Assembly: GCF_016758115.1 (NCBI RefSeq)
Contig: NZ_WIVG01000020.1
Span: 267 to 37,759 of the forward strand
From: Lactococcus garvieae
Lineage (GTDB): Bacteria; Bacillota; Bacilli; Lactobacillales; Streptococcaceae
Direction: 5' to 3'
Length of the DNA stretch: 37,493 bases
Part shown: positions 1-8,439 of the stretch, piece after piece
Numbering within the stretch: the first letter of the stretch is position 1
Layout: each line of letters opens with the position of its first letter
Notes under the pieces: generated by a model
Seen by the model: only the letters and a program-made list of their open reading frames with translations
Database searches by the model: none
Told to the model about the DNA's origin: nothing
Made by a program: the position numbers and the translations under genes

Positions 1-61
1 GGTGTTCAACTTATCTTGTTTCAATAAACAAGTTCACTCATCTCCTGAAATAGTTGAGCAT

Positions 62-110
62 AAAAAAGACCTCCATGTGATAGATTCTGAAATCTGTCCC
101 ATGGAAGTCT
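62..110 (-). terminator. Rho-independent terminator of pyc
   Basis: Read on the minus strand this is a long stem (AGACTTCCATG against CATGGAGGTCT, one wobble pair, continued inside by GACAGATT/GATAGATT) followed by six T residues. It lies 32 bp past the pyc stop. The left-most 60 bp beyond it hold only a CTTGTTT-caat-AAACAAG hairpin and no supported gene. Confidence 0.85.
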
Positions 111-141
111 GGTATTTAGATGTTGCTCGGTTAAATTTTTA

Positions 142-3100
142 TTAGACTAATTCGATAAGGAGGTCCTTGGTTTGTATGGCTTCGCCAGAAACGACATGGA
201 TAGCTTTGACCTTAGCATCAAACGGTGCTTCGATTGTTGTCTCCATCTTCATCGCTTCAGTAACCATAAGTGCTTGTCCCTTTTTAACTTGTTCACCTTC
301 CTTAACCAAGATATCTAAAACAGAACCAGGCATCGTTGCACCTATCTGATGAAAGTCTGCACTATCTGCTTTACGTTTCGCTACAACTTGTGTCTTAATC
401 GAATGATCATTGACACTAATCTCTCTTCTTTGGCCGTTGAGGTTGAAGAAGAGTACACGGTTTCCAGAGATATCTGGTTCACCAATCTCATCGAGTCGGA
501 TAATCAAAGTTTTTCCTTTTTCTATCTGTACCTCAATCTGTTCACCCATACGCATACCATGCAAGAAAGTTTCGGTATCAAGCAAGGTGACGGAACCAAA
601 AGCATCCTGCATTTTTTGGTAATCCAAGAAAACTTGCGGATACATGATGTAACTCACAACCTCATGTTCTTCCGCTGGATAGCCCAACTTTTCTGACAGC
701 TCTTGCTGGACTTGAGCAAAGTCGACCGCTGGAGCATGGAGGCCTGGACGATCTGTCAATGCCTTTTTATTTTTCAAGATAAGAGATTGTAACTTTTCTG
801 GGAAGCCGCCCACAGGTTGACCAATATCTCCTCGGAAGAAAGATACAACTGACTCAGGGAAACTCAGCTCCTCTCCCCTCGCATAGACATCTTCTTCAGT
901 GAGGTCATTTTGTACCATAAAGAGCGCCATATCTCCAACAACTTTTGAACTTGGTGTGACCTTGATAATATCGCCAAACATCATATTCACTTTGCTATAC
1001 ATAGCCTTGACTTCATCAAAACGTGCTTCAAGTCCTACAGCGGCAGCCTGCGCCTTAAGATTGGTATATTGTCCTCCTGGCATCTCGTGCCTATAAACTT
1101 CCGTCTTAGGACTGGTAATTCCTGCTTCAAAAGGCGCATAATATCGGCGTGTGTCTTCCCAATAATGGTCAATCTGTTCTGCATTAGCAATATTGAGTGC
1201 CGCATGACGCCCACCATGTTCCAAGGCATAATAAAGTGATTGCATAGATGGCTGTGAAGTACCACCAGCAAGCGAAGCCGTGGCCACATCCACAATATCA
1301 ACGCCCGCTTTAATTGCGCCTGAATAGGTAATGATGCCGTTTCCTGCTGTATCATGCGTATGCAGATGAATCGGTAAATCTACTGTTTCTTTTAACTCTG
1401 ATATAAGAGCATAAGCAGCTTGAGGTTTCAATACACCAGCCATATCTTTAATAGCCAAGATATGTGCACCTGTAGCTTCCAACTCCCTAGCCAAATCTTT
1501 GTAATATTTTATATCATATTTTGGACGTGTTTTATCTAGGATATCCCCTGTATAACAGATGGTTGCTTCTGCTATCTTTCCTGTGTCTCGCACGGTTTGA
1601 ATGGACTTTTCCATCTGCGGTAGCCAGTTGAGACTGTCAAAGATACGGAAAACGTCAATACCTTCTGCTGCTGCTTTGCGGATAAACTCCTGAATGACAT
1701 TATCTGGATAATTTTGATAGCCGACAGCGTTTGAACCACGGAATAACATCTGGAAAAGTGTATTGGGCATTTGTTCACGAAGTTTTCGCAGGCGATACCA
1801 AGGAGATTCATTCAAGAAACGGTAGGCTACATCAAAAGTCGCACCGCCCCACATCTCAACAGAGAACAAGTCAGAAAGCCCTTGGTCAACAGCTGTCGCG
1901 ATGCCTTTCATGTCTTGAAGGCGTAAGCGCGTTGCTAAAAGACTTTGGTGAGCGTCACGAAAAGTTGTATCTGTAAGAAGCACTTCATCGGAAGCTTTGA
2001 CAAAGTCAACCACTGCTTCAGCTCCCTCTTTGTCAAGAATATGTTTAGTCGTTGGACGGTCAGACTGCTCAATTTTAGGCTGTCTTGCTTGGTCAAAATA
2101 ACGCTTTTCTGTTTTATCAATTCCCGGAAAACCATTGACCGTAATATTCGAGATATACTTCAAGATTTTTGTTCCACGGTTACGTTTGTGTGAGAAGTTA
2201 AAAAGCTGAGGTGTGGTGTCAATGAAGGTTGTTGTCGCTTGACCGCTCGTAAATTGTTCATCTTCAATCACATTTTCCAAGAAAGGTATATTTGTTTTCA
2301 CACCACGAATTCGGAACTCTCTTAATACACGCTGCATTTTATGCACAGCATCTTCAAAATTAGTCGCATGGGTACATACTTTTACTAAGAGACTGTCAAA
2401 ATAAGGTGTCACTTCGTAACCAGCATAAGCATTCCCTACGTCTAAGCGCACACCAAAACCGCCTGGTGAACGATAGGTATTGATTTTACCGGTATCTGGG
2501 AGAAAGTTATTCTCAGGATCTTCAGTTGTAATACGACATTGAAGAGCCGCACCTAAACATGGAATTTCTTCTTGCGCTGGGATTTTAATGTCACGGTGAA
2601 TATCTTTACCTTGTGCGATAAGGATTTGCGCTATAACAATATCAACGCCTGTAATCATCTCCGTAACCGTATGTTCAACTTGCACACGTGGATTTACTTC
2701 GATAAAGTAAAATTCCTCATCTTTTACCAAAAACTCGACTGTACCCGCGTTGACATAGCCGACTGCTTTACAAAGTTGGACAGCCGCTTGACAAATCTCC
2801 TCACGAAATTCTGGTCTTAGCCCTACCGCTGGAGCAATTTCAATAACTTTTTGATTTCGGCGTTGTACAGAACAATCTCGCTCGTGGAGGTGAACAATAT
2901 TGCCATGCGTATCTCCCAAAATCTGTACTTCGATATGCTTCGGATTTTCAATATATTTTTCAACATAAATTTCTGCTGATCCAAAGGCTGTTTGGGCTTC
3001 TGACTTGGCACGTGCATAACCGTCACGCATTTCTTCATCGTTGCGAGCAACACGCATTCCACGTCCGCCGCCACCGAGAGCTGCTTTTATCATGACAGGG

Positions 3101-3555
3101 TAACCGTAGCTTTCAGCAAAGGCAAGGGCCCCATCCAAATCGACAGCGCCATCAGTCCCTGGAATACCTTGAATTTGCGCCAAATCCGCTGCTTTCTTAG
3201 CTTTAATTTTATCGCCAAAAATATCCAAGTGTTTTAAATCTGGCCCCACAAAAACTAAGCCAGCTTCACGGACCTTTGTCGCAAATTCTAAGTTTTCAGA
3301 AAGCAAACCGTATCCTGGGTGAATCGCATCGGCACCAGCATCTAAAGCAATACGAATGATGTCATCTGCATCAAGATACGCATCTATCGGTTTTTTACCT
3401 TGCCCGACTAAATATGCTTCGTCTGCTTTAAAGCGATGTACAGAATATTCATCCTCTTTTGCATAGATGGCCACAGTGGACAGCCCAAGTTCATTACAGG
3501 CACGAAAAACACGGATGGCAATTTCACCACGGTTGGCAACGAGCAATTTTTTCAT
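142..3555 (-). CDS. pyc: Pyruvate carboxylase
   Basis: Biotin-dependent cytosolic enzyme that carboxylates pyruvate to oxaloacetate, the anaplerotic source of aspartate in lactic acid bacteria. At 1137 aa it has the full single-chain length. The biotin carboxylase domain is N-terminal with the glycine-rich ATP-grasp loop GGGGRGMR at residues 161-168. The carboxyltransferase domain opens at DTTFRDAHQSLLATR (529-543). The C-terminal biotinyl carrier domain carries AMKM with the biotinylated lysine at about residue 1103. The ATG start follows an AGGGGA ribosome site. It is monocistronic, with a terminator behind it and a 340-bp spacer in front; a TATAAA-like -10 lies near 3620-3630 but no clear -35 was seen. 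No truncation or missing catalytic motif. Confidence 0.97.
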   Translation of the reverse strand: MKKLLVANRGEIAIRVFRACNELGLSTVAIYAKEDEYSVHRFKADEAYLVGQGKKPIDAYLDADDIIRIALDAGADAIHPGYGLLSENLEFATKVREAGLVFVGPDLKHLDIFGDKIKAKKAADLAQIQGIPGTDGAVDLDGALAFAESYGYPVMIKAALGGGGRGMRVARNDEEMRDGYARAKSEAQTAFGSAEIYVEKYIENPKHIEVQILGDTHGNIVHLHERDCSVQRRNQKVIEIAPAVGLRPEFREEICQAAVQLCKAVGYVNAGTVEFLVKDEEFYFIEVNPRVQVEHTVTEMITGVDIVIAQILIAQGKDIHRDIKIPAQEEIPCLGAALQCRITTEDPENNFLPDTGKINTYRSPGGFGVRLDVGNAYAGYEVTPYFDSLLVKVCTHATNFEDAVHKMQRVLREFRIRGVKTNIPFLENVIEDEQFTSGQATTTFIDTTPQLFNFSHKRNRGTKILKYISNITVNGFPGIDKTEKRYFDQARQPKIEQSDRPTTKHILDKEGAEAVVDFVKASDEVLLTDTTFRDAHQSLLATRLRLQDMKGIATAVDQGLSDLFSVEMWGGATFDVAYRFLNESPWYRLRKLREQMPNTLFQMLFRGSNAVGYQNYPDNVIQEFIRKAAAEGIDVFRIFDSLNWLPQMEKSIQTVRDTGKIAEATICYTGDILDKTRPKYDIKYYKDLARELEATGAHILAIKDMAGVLKPQAAYALISELKETVDLPIHLHTHDTAGNGIITYSGAIKAGVDIVDVATASLAGGTSQPSMQSLYYALEHGGRHAALNIANAEQIDHYWEDTRRYYAPFEAGITSPKTEVYRHEMPGGQYTNLKAQAAAVGLEARFDEVKAMYSKVNMMFGDIIKVTPSSKVVGDMALFMVQNDLTEEDVYARGEELSFPESVVSFFRGDIGQPVGGFPEKLQSLILKNKKALTDRPGLHAPAVDFAQVQQELSEKLGYPAEEHEVVSYIMYPQVFLDYQKMQDAFGSVTLLDTETFLHGMRMGEQIEVQIEKGKTLIIRLDEIGEPDISGNRVLFFNLNGQRREISVNDHSIKTQVVAKRKADSADFHQIGATMPGSVLDILVKEGEQVKKGQALMVTEAMKMETTIEAPFDAKVKAIHVVSGEAIQTKDLLIELV

Positions 3556-3689
3556 ATAATCCCCTATCTTTAATTCCCTATATGTTGTGTTGTGTGTTGT
3601 TTAATATGGTTGATGATATTTTATAGCCTCTAAAATACTATTTTACCCCACACGCCATGACATTACAAGTATGTTACGTCTTGCCGTAA

Positions 3690-3790
3690 GAAAAATGATG
3701 TATTCCTCGCTGAGGAAATCGTAAAAATCGAGCAAATGCCTTATCGAGAAAGCATTTGAACGCCTCGTTTCCGAACGTTACGGACATAGA
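3690..3790. repeat. Nested inverted repeats in pyc-ftsW spacer
   Basis: The 340-bp spacer 3556-3895 has no supported gene. It contains TTCCTC-gct-GAGGAA (3703-3717), CAAATGC/GCATTTG (3733-3739 with 3752-3758), and flanking CGTAA and CGTTACG segments that could extend the second stem. The arrangement resembles a small structured intergenic repeat. Whether it recurs elsewhere in the genome cannot be told from this window. Confidence 0.5.
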
Positions 3791-3845
3791 GTGTTATAAA
3801 ACATCAGCAACCAAATTAAGAATTTTCACAACATACAAATTTTAT

Positions 3846-3873
3846 AAAAAAAGCTAATTTTATTAGCTTTTTT
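3846..3873 (-). terminator. Terminator of ftsW
   Basis: Symmetric stem AAAAAAGCTAA / TTAGCTTTTTT around a TTTTA loop, just past the ftsW stop on the minus strand. The symmetry makes it potentially bidirectional. Confidence 0.8.
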
Positions 3874-3895
3874 GACTTTAGCATTTCACTTAACA

Positions 3896-5119
3896 TTAAG
3901 TATTTCTGACATATGTACTTGAAAGTTCTCTTACTTCTCTTCGCTTCTCATCTGCTGAAATATTTAGAACAAAGGCAATTCCCAGCGACAAGACAAGGAA
4001 AGAAGAGCCACCTTGTGACAAGAAAGGAAAAGTTACTCCTGTTTCAGGAATGATTCCAAAAGCTCCACCAATATTGATAAATACTGAAATCAAAAGAGTC
4101 GAGCCAATCCCAATACAAATGAGCGAATTAAAGGCATTTTTTGCGCGGATACCGACTTGTAGGATGCGTGCAATCATGAAGAACAATACACCCAAGACGA
4201 TAATCCCCCCAATCAGGCCCAACTCTTCAATGACAATCGAAAAGATAAAATCTGTATGAGCTTCTGGCAGATATCCATTTTTTTCAATCGAGTTACCTAG
4301 ACCGCGCCCAAACCAGCCTCCATTGCTCACAGCATAATAAGAGTTAGCAAGTTGATGTCCATAAGTGGATAAACCCGAAAAGGGATTAACCATTGCTTTA
4401 AAGCGAGCATTGACATAGTGCCCTGGTATAACATCTCCCCCGACTGCGTAGAGATAAATGATAAAAGCGACGACAGCTGTTAACAGCATCTTCCCATAGC
4501 CACTAAACCAGCGCCAAGAAATGCCACTAGAAGCAACCATTACTGCTGTAATCAAAGCCATAATTGTCGCATTACCTATATCAGGCATTAAGAGCAAGAT
4601 GCCCAGCATTAAGAATATCCAAAAGCGCCAGCCTCCAAACACCTTTTGCCAGATGGTTTGTCCTTTGAAGACCGCTGAAATATCTTTTTCATAAATTTCT
4701 TCCTGCTTTTCTGAAAAAACAGAAGCCAGATACCAGACGACAAAAAACTTTGCATATTCGGCTGGCTGAATGGTCCCAACTCCTGGAATCGGAATCCAAC
4801 CATGAGCACCATTGGCATATGTTCCCGGTCCAACTCGTGCATAAATCATAGAAGCAATCAGCAGGAAAAGAACCCAGCCAATCATTTTTCTGCTTTTAAG
4901 CGCACGAAGCTTCATACGATAAATAACAGCAATAGCAACAAAACTTAGGAGCATAAAAGCACCCTGACTGATTGCCATCCTATAAGGCGAAAGCCCTCGC
5001 GCCAGCTGATAGGGAACTGTTGCTGAAAAAACCATTACAAGTCCTATAGCTGACATAATCAGATAAGGAATCAAAATAGAATAATTCAGGAAGTTTGCTT
5101 TCTTCAATCCATCTTTCAT
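3896..5119 (-). CDS. ftsW: FtsW/RodA-family SEDS glycosyltransferase, probably FtsW
   Basis: Integral membrane peptidoglycan polymerase of the SEDS family, working with a class B penicillin-binding protein at the division septum. The 407-aa product has about ten hydrophobic segments. The C-terminal part carries family-typical stretches: GHQLANSYYAVSNGGWFGRGLGNS, here given only as GHQLANSYYAVSNGG (about 270-285), then EAHTDFIFSIVIEELG and GVTFPFLSQGGSS. FtsW is favoured over RodA from length and lactococcal context, which is an inference. Its ATG lacks a strong Shine-Dalgarno. A TATAAT with an upstream TG sits at 5161-5166. The L33 gene lies upstream on the same strand. Confidence 0.9.
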   Translation of the reverse strand: MKDGLKKANFLNYSILIPYLIMSAIGLVMVFSATVPYQLARGLSPYRMAISQGAFMLLSFVAIAVIYRMKLRALKSRKMIGWVLFLLIASMIYARVGPGTYANGAHGWIPIPGVGTIQPAEYAKFFVVWYLASVFSEKQEEIYEKDISAVFKGQTIWQKVFGGWRFWIFLMLGILLLMPDIGNATIMALITAVMVASSGISWRWFSGYGKMLLTAVVAFIIYLYAVGGDVIPGHYVNARFKAMVNPFSGLSTYGHQLANSYYAVSNGGWFGRGLGNSIEKNGYLPEAHTDFIFSIVIEELGLIGGIIVLGVLFFMIARILQVGIRAKNAFNSLICIGIGSTLLISVFINIGGAFGIIPETGVTFPFLSQGGSSFLVLSLGIAFVLNISADEKRREVRELSSTYVRNT

Positions 5120-5160
5120 TTTAGGTTATCATTTCATTTCTATTATTTTTAACATTTTTT

Positions 5161-5166
5161 ATTATA
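5161..5166 (-). promoter_or_regulatory. Putative -10 (extended) for ftsW
   Basis: Minus-strand TGTTATAAT, a perfect -10 with an extended TG, about 42 bp ahead of the ftsW ATG. No good -35 is present at 16-18 bp. Confidence 0.5.
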
Positions 5167-5240
5167 ACATTTTTCCAAAATCATTTTTAGAGATGTGCAA
5201 TTCTTTTAAAAGTATGAGGTAAAAACTTGATGTCTAAAGT

Positions 5241-5387
5241 TTATATCTCACGGTGGAGCGTTACCATCCGCTCTTTTGGGCAAAACTTCATTGTCTCTAC
5301 CTTTTCTGGATGGTTGCTTTTATTTTTACTGCTTATGTAGTTTTTACTTTTACAGATTGTGCAAGCTAATGTTATTTTTACTCTCAT
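5241..5387 (-). CDS. rpmG: 50S ribosomal protein L33
   Basis: 48-aa zinc-ribbon protein of the large ribosomal subunit near the E site. It begins [20 protein letters not shown] and ends [13 protein letters not shown], the standard L33 layout. Cys9 and Cys12 form the first knuckle. The second keeps only Cys36 of a CPKE motif, as in many streptococcal L33 copies. The ATG overlaps the pmrA stop codon (ATGA), so translation is probably coupled. The order coaE-pmrA-rpmG matches streptococci, where secE and nusG follow; here ftsW follows instead. A plus-strand ORF at 5230-5340 is its shadow. Confidence 0.93.
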   Translation of the reverse strand: MRVKITLACTICKSKNYISSKNKSNHPEKVETMKFCPKERMVTLHREI

Positions 5388-6568
5388 TCTACTATACTCC
5401 GTTTTCTTAGGTATTTCCGGAAATTAATCAGGGACCAGAAGAAATTAAGCACGACAAAGAGGCTTGTTACGACAAAAGCCATACGGTAGGAAACCCATCC
5501 CGCAATAGCTGAACCAAGAATCGGACCTACAACCACCCCAAAGTTGGAGAACATTTGGTTGTAGGCAAAAATCCGCGAGACGCCTTCTTTTGGAGTAATC
5601 TTTGCTAAAAGTGAATTCACGGAAGGCATAAGTGCTCCTGTACCAAAGCCAAGCATAAATCGCAGCAAACCAAGTTGTAAAGGTGTCTGTACAAAGGCCA
5701 TTGGCAAATACATGGCGAAGCTAAAAACTAACCCAAGCAAGATTAAACGATGCGCCCCATATTTGTCTCCCAATTTTCCTAGAGTACTTGATGATATCAT
5801 AGCTGAAAGGCCAACAGCTGAAACGATAAGACCAGAAATAAACATCAAATTATTTGTATTTGTTGTCAATGTCTTGATATACAAGGTGACAAAGGGTTCT
5901 ATAGATTGTGTCGTTACTTGAATAATAAAGCTGGTAATCAGCAAGCCAAAAAGGATGTGTTTATCCCCTACACGGCTGATAATTTCTTTTGTAGAAAGCA
6001 TTTCACTTTTAGCTACAGGTTCAAAGTTTTCATGAACAAAGAAAACCGTCAAAAGAGTCGCCAAGGCTAAAAGTGCACCAACGATAAGAAAGACACTGGC
6101 CATTCCAAACCACTGCGCAAGTAGACCTCCTATAGAAGGACCAATCAGAGTGCCTGTAATCATGGCAGTAGATAAAATCCCCAGAGCATAACCTGAGCGT
6201 TCTTTCGGTGCTTGGGAGGCAATCATCGCCGTTGAGTTGGGGATAAAGCCAGAGAAGAAGCCCATGAGACTCCGCATGAGGAGAAGCCACCAATAACCGC
6301 CCATCTGATGTGAGAAAGCTATAGCAGACATTGTAAAGGTCATAGCAAAAGAAGCTCTCACCATCATCGGTTTTCGGCCATATTTATCCGCAAGTTTCCC
6401 CCACATTGGAGCCACTAGACCGGATACCAAGGCTGTCGAAGCAAAAGCTAATCCAGAGAATAACTCCACATTGGCTCCGGTGACACCTAAACTTTGGATA
6501 TAGAGTGGTAAAAAAGGCATCACTAAAGAAAAGGATGAACCCACAATAAAACATCCAATCCATGTCAC
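5384..6568 (-). CDS. pmrA: MFS multidrug exporter, PmrA-like
   Basis: Twelve-helix major facilitator (DHA family) predicted to export drugs by proton antiport at the membrane. Motif A is present as [13 protein letters not shown] between helices 2 and 3, and motif C-like GPSIGG and [10 protein letters not shown] are in later helices. It resembles streptococcal PmrA, and the coaE-pmrA-rpmG order supports this. The start is a problem. GTG at 6568 begins inside the conserved N-terminal segment; homologues carry an N-W-K-x-N-L stretch that is encoded just upstream in frame (about 6569-6595), but no ATG, GTG or TTG precedes it before the frame runs into the coaE end. An ATT at 6625 or ACG at 6619, behind AGAGGA, are the only candidates. 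The coordinates given are the minimal form. Confidence 0.88.
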   Translation of the reverse strand: MTWIGCFIVGSSFSLVMPFLPLYIQSLGVTGANVELFSGLAFASTALVSGLVAPMWGKLADKYGRKPMMVRASFAMTFTMSAIAFSHQMGGYWWLLLMRSLMGFFSGFIPNSTAMIASQAPKERSGYALGILSTAMITGTLIGPSIGGLLAQWFGMASVFLIVGALLALATLLTVFFVHENFEPVAKSEMLSTKEIISRVGDKHILFGLLITSFIIQVTTQSIEPFVTLYIKTLTTNTNNLMFISGLIVSAVGLSAMISSSTLGKLGDKYGAHRLILLGLVFSFAMYLPMAFVQTPLQLGLLRFMLGFGTGALMPSVNSLLAKITPKEGVSRIFAYNQMFSNFGVVVGPILGSAIAGWVSYRMAFVVTSLFVVLNFFWSLINFRKYLRKRSIVE

Positions 6569-6620
6569 CCATAAATTTTGTTTCCAATTTACATTTTTAT
6601 TTTTAGCTGACTTACTCGTG

Positions 6621-7232
6621 TCAATTCCTCTTTTCTATTTCTATCGTTTTTAAGAGTTCGCGAATTTTTTCATTTGTTTCTGAAATTTTTCCCGAACTGT
6701 CAATAATGCGCGTCGCATATTTTTTCTTTTCTGACAAAGGCATTTGGGCTCGAATACGTGCTTTCGCTTCTGCTTCTGTCATCTTATCTCTTGTCATTAT
6801 GCGTTCAATCTGAACTTCCTCAGGCACCGCTACTAGCCAGATTTCATCAAAACCATCATAGCCTTGCTCAATAAGCAAAGGAATATCCATAAAAAGTGCT
6901 TTCCCTGATTTATCTTTGCTGAGTAGAGCTTTACGTCTGTCATAAATCTCTTGGCGAATGATGTGATTTTGCAAATGTGCGAGTTTTGCCCGTGCTTCGT
7001 CATTTGAAAAAACTAAATCTCCTAACTTTCGACGATTCAAAAGTCCTTTTTCATCAAAATACGTGCCGCCAAACTCTTGCATGATTGCTTGATAGAGCAG
7101 CCCTCCAGGTGCCTGTAGTTCTCGCACTACTTGATCTGCATCAATAATAAGATAACCCTGAGAACGCAAAAAATCAACCACTGTTGATTTCCCAGAAGCT
7201 ATTCCACCTGTCAAACCGATTACTTTATTCAT
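6621..7232 (-). CDS. coaE: Dephospho-CoA kinase
   Basis: Cytosolic enzyme that phosphorylates dephospho-CoA at the 3' hydroxyl, the last step of coenzyme A synthesis. The 203-aa length is standard. The P-loop GLTGGIASGKST is at residues 6-17, followed by DADQVVREL and the lid region MPLSEKKKYATRIIDSSG. No Shine-Dalgarno precedes the ATG. Instead a perfect extended -10 (TGCTATAAT) ends 6 nt before the start, which predicts transcription beginning at or next to the A of ATG, a leaderless mRNA. It reads into pmrA and rpmG. In streptococci mutM precedes coaE; here an accessory block does. Confidence 0.96.
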   Translation of the reverse strand: MNKVIGLTGGIASGKSTVVDFLRSQGYLIIDADQVVRELQAPGGLLYQAIMQEFGGTYFDEKGLLNRRKLGDLVFSNDEARAKLAHLQNHIIRQEIYDRRKALLSKDKSGKALFMDIPLLIEQGYDGFDEIWLVAVPEEVQIERIMTRDKMTEAEAKARIRAQMPLSEKKKYATRIIDSSGKISETNEKIRELLKTIEIEKRN

Positions 7233-7238
7233 AGCTTT

Positions 7239-7244
7239 ATTATA
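7239..7244 (-). promoter_or_regulatory. Extended -10 promoter placing coaE leaderless
   Basis: Minus-strand TGCTATAAT with only AAAGCT between it and the coaE ATG. The usual 6-7 nt from -10 to the first transcribed base puts the mRNA 5' end at the start codon. No recognisable -35, as is common with a TGn extension. Confidence 0.6.
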
Positions 7245-7250
7245 GCAGAA

Positions 7251-7466
7251 TTATCGTTCGGGTACTAGGTTAATCTTTCTACCCACTGATACATTGGTTA
7301 ATTCGATAGCTTCTCCCTAATATTGGTAATGCCGAGCGTTATTCAGCTCTTACGCGTTTATCCTTCCATATATAAACTCAAAGTCAAGGGCAGAGTCAGT
7401 CATAGCTCATGCAGTATTAAGCTGCGCTGCTGATTCTATGGAGAGATTTGAACCAGATATACTCAT
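7251..7466 (-). pseudogene. Possible gene remnant with in-frame stops
   Basis: One frame of 72 codons starting with ATG reads protein-like sequence (MSISGSNLSIESAAQLNTA, then AMTDSALDFEFIYGRINA, then a short piece, then GEAIELTNVSVGRKINLVPE) interrupted by TGA, TAA and TAG before a final TAA. It could be a decayed small gene or chance; the family is not recognised. The segment IYGRI also occurs in the open frame near 9083-9095, with a shared 12-base TATATATGGAAG. It occupies most of the 366-bp space between coaE and the lipoprotein gene; the rest is the terminator at 7504. Confidence 0.3.
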
Positions 7467-7503
7467 GCCTACTTTTCCGAAGAAAAAATAAAAATCTAAA
7501 GTT

Positions 7504-7537
7504 AAAACCAAGAATTCCCCTAAACTCTTGGTTTTTT
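7504..7537 (-). terminator. Terminator of the accessory cassette
   Basis: Stem AAAACCAAGA / TCTTGGTTTT around a 12-nt loop, with T runs on both strands. It follows the lipoprotein gene on the minus strand and closes the 7.6-9.2 kb cassette. Confidence 0.8.
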
Positions 7538-7598
7538 GTACTTTATATATCTGTCAATTAAAAAATGCAAGCACAGATAAAACTTTATTAATAATTCT

Positions 7599-8066
7599 TT
7601 ACTTAGTCAGTCGATATGTAGTTGTTAGATGTTCACTCCCTTTGAATTGATTTTTATTTTCATCAAGGATTTTCAAATTAACTACAGGGTGTTCAATTCC
7701 TACTTTTTTCATTTCATCTAAAAGTTTATCGGTAAAGGGTTGAGCTTTTACTTTGATTTCATCAAATGTAGATTGCTCTATAGGTCCTATCTTCTTAAGC
7801 TTTAATCTAAATTCATACTCATTTGAAATATCCGAACCGATAGGTGCACCTATTATTTCCCAGCTCGCTCCTTTTCCAAACGTATTTTCAAACTCTTTAA
7901 GATTGGGGGCAGAAGCTTTTGCGACATTGTTAAATTGCTCTATTGGAGTAAGTTTTTTATAATCTAGGTTTTCTTTATTATTTCTAGAACAAGCGCCTAA
8001 CATAACAAACAAAGAAAGCAGTAAACCCACCAAAAGTAATTTCTTTTTAAAATATTTATTCATCAT
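7599..8066 (-). CDS. Hypothetical lipoprotein
   Basis: 155-aa protein of unrecognised family. The N-terminus MMNKYFKKK is followed by a hydrophobic stretch and the lipobox LGAC (Cys about residue 26), so it should be lipidated and anchored on the outer face of the membrane. The mature part is hydrophilic, mixed charge, with no enzyme motif seen. Its start ATGATG overlaps the TGA of the disrupted upstream gene by 4 nt, which suggests translational coupling from when that gene was intact. It is last in the cassette and is followed by a good terminator. Function unknown. Confidence 0.8.
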   Translation of the reverse strand: MMNKYFKKKLLLVGLLLSLFVMLGACSRNNKENLDYKKLTPIEQFNNVAKASAPNLKEFENTFGKGASWEIIGAPIGSDISNEYEFRLKLKKIGPIEQSTFDEIKVKAQPFTDKLLDEMKKVGIEHPVVNLKILDENKNQFKGSEHLTTTYRLTK

Positions 8067-8425
8067 ACAAGTACCAGTAAGGCTAGCATTACTGCTCCAA
8101 ATGTTGCAATCATTCCCCCTGCGGCAATGGTATGAGAGTAGTTATCAGGAGTTTGAGCATTCATACTTGCGAAAGTTTCAAAAATTCGAATCAAATTTAC
8201 CTCATCGCTAGCTTCCGCAACAATATTGGAAACGTGTAATAACATGTTGTATGCTGATATATCATTGGGTTGTGTTTCTTCAACAGTGTCTCTCCTCAAG
8301 AAGACTTGAACTCGCCACTCTGCCGAAACTTGTGCGCCGTCTTCTGAACACTTGTCAAACTCAGGAATGTGTCCATAAGTTTTGTTCAACCATTTCTATG
8401 TTGCCAGTACCATTTCGTCTGCCAT
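8063..8425 (-). pseudogene. TAG-interrupted gene: wall-binding-like N-terminus with hydrophobic tail
   Basis: An ATG at 8425 reads MADEMVLAT, then TAG at 8398-8396, then in the same frame KWLNKTYGHIPEFDKCSEDG and about 90 more residues. From memory this start matches a module at the N-terminus of streptococcal and lactococcal cell-wall glycoside hydrolases, normally MAD-x-MVLATQKWLN, so the TAG replaces a CAG. After the EDG the family sequence is lost; the remainder is unrecognised and ends in a strongly hydrophobic segment (GGMIATFGAVMLALLVLV). If translation restarts at TTG 8389 a 108-aa product is possible. Most likely a fused, decayed remnant that keeps coupling to the lipoprotein gene downstream. 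Confidence 0.6.
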
Positions 8426-8439
8426 GAGTAACCTCTTTC

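Noticed and set aside
2-145. Plus-strand open frame of about 47 codons at the left edge
   Set aside because: It runs through the pyc terminator stem and has no start; best explained by chance.
5230-5340. Plus-strand 36-aa ORF with a good GAGGT ribosome site and hydrophobic end
   Set aside because: It is antisense to rpmG, whose L33 sequence is unmistakable; the apparent ribosome site is coincidence.
7420-7470. GGTTCAAATC on the minus strand considered as a tRNA or tmRNA T-arm
   Set aside because: Flanking stem does not pair and no acceptor or anticodon arm can be built.
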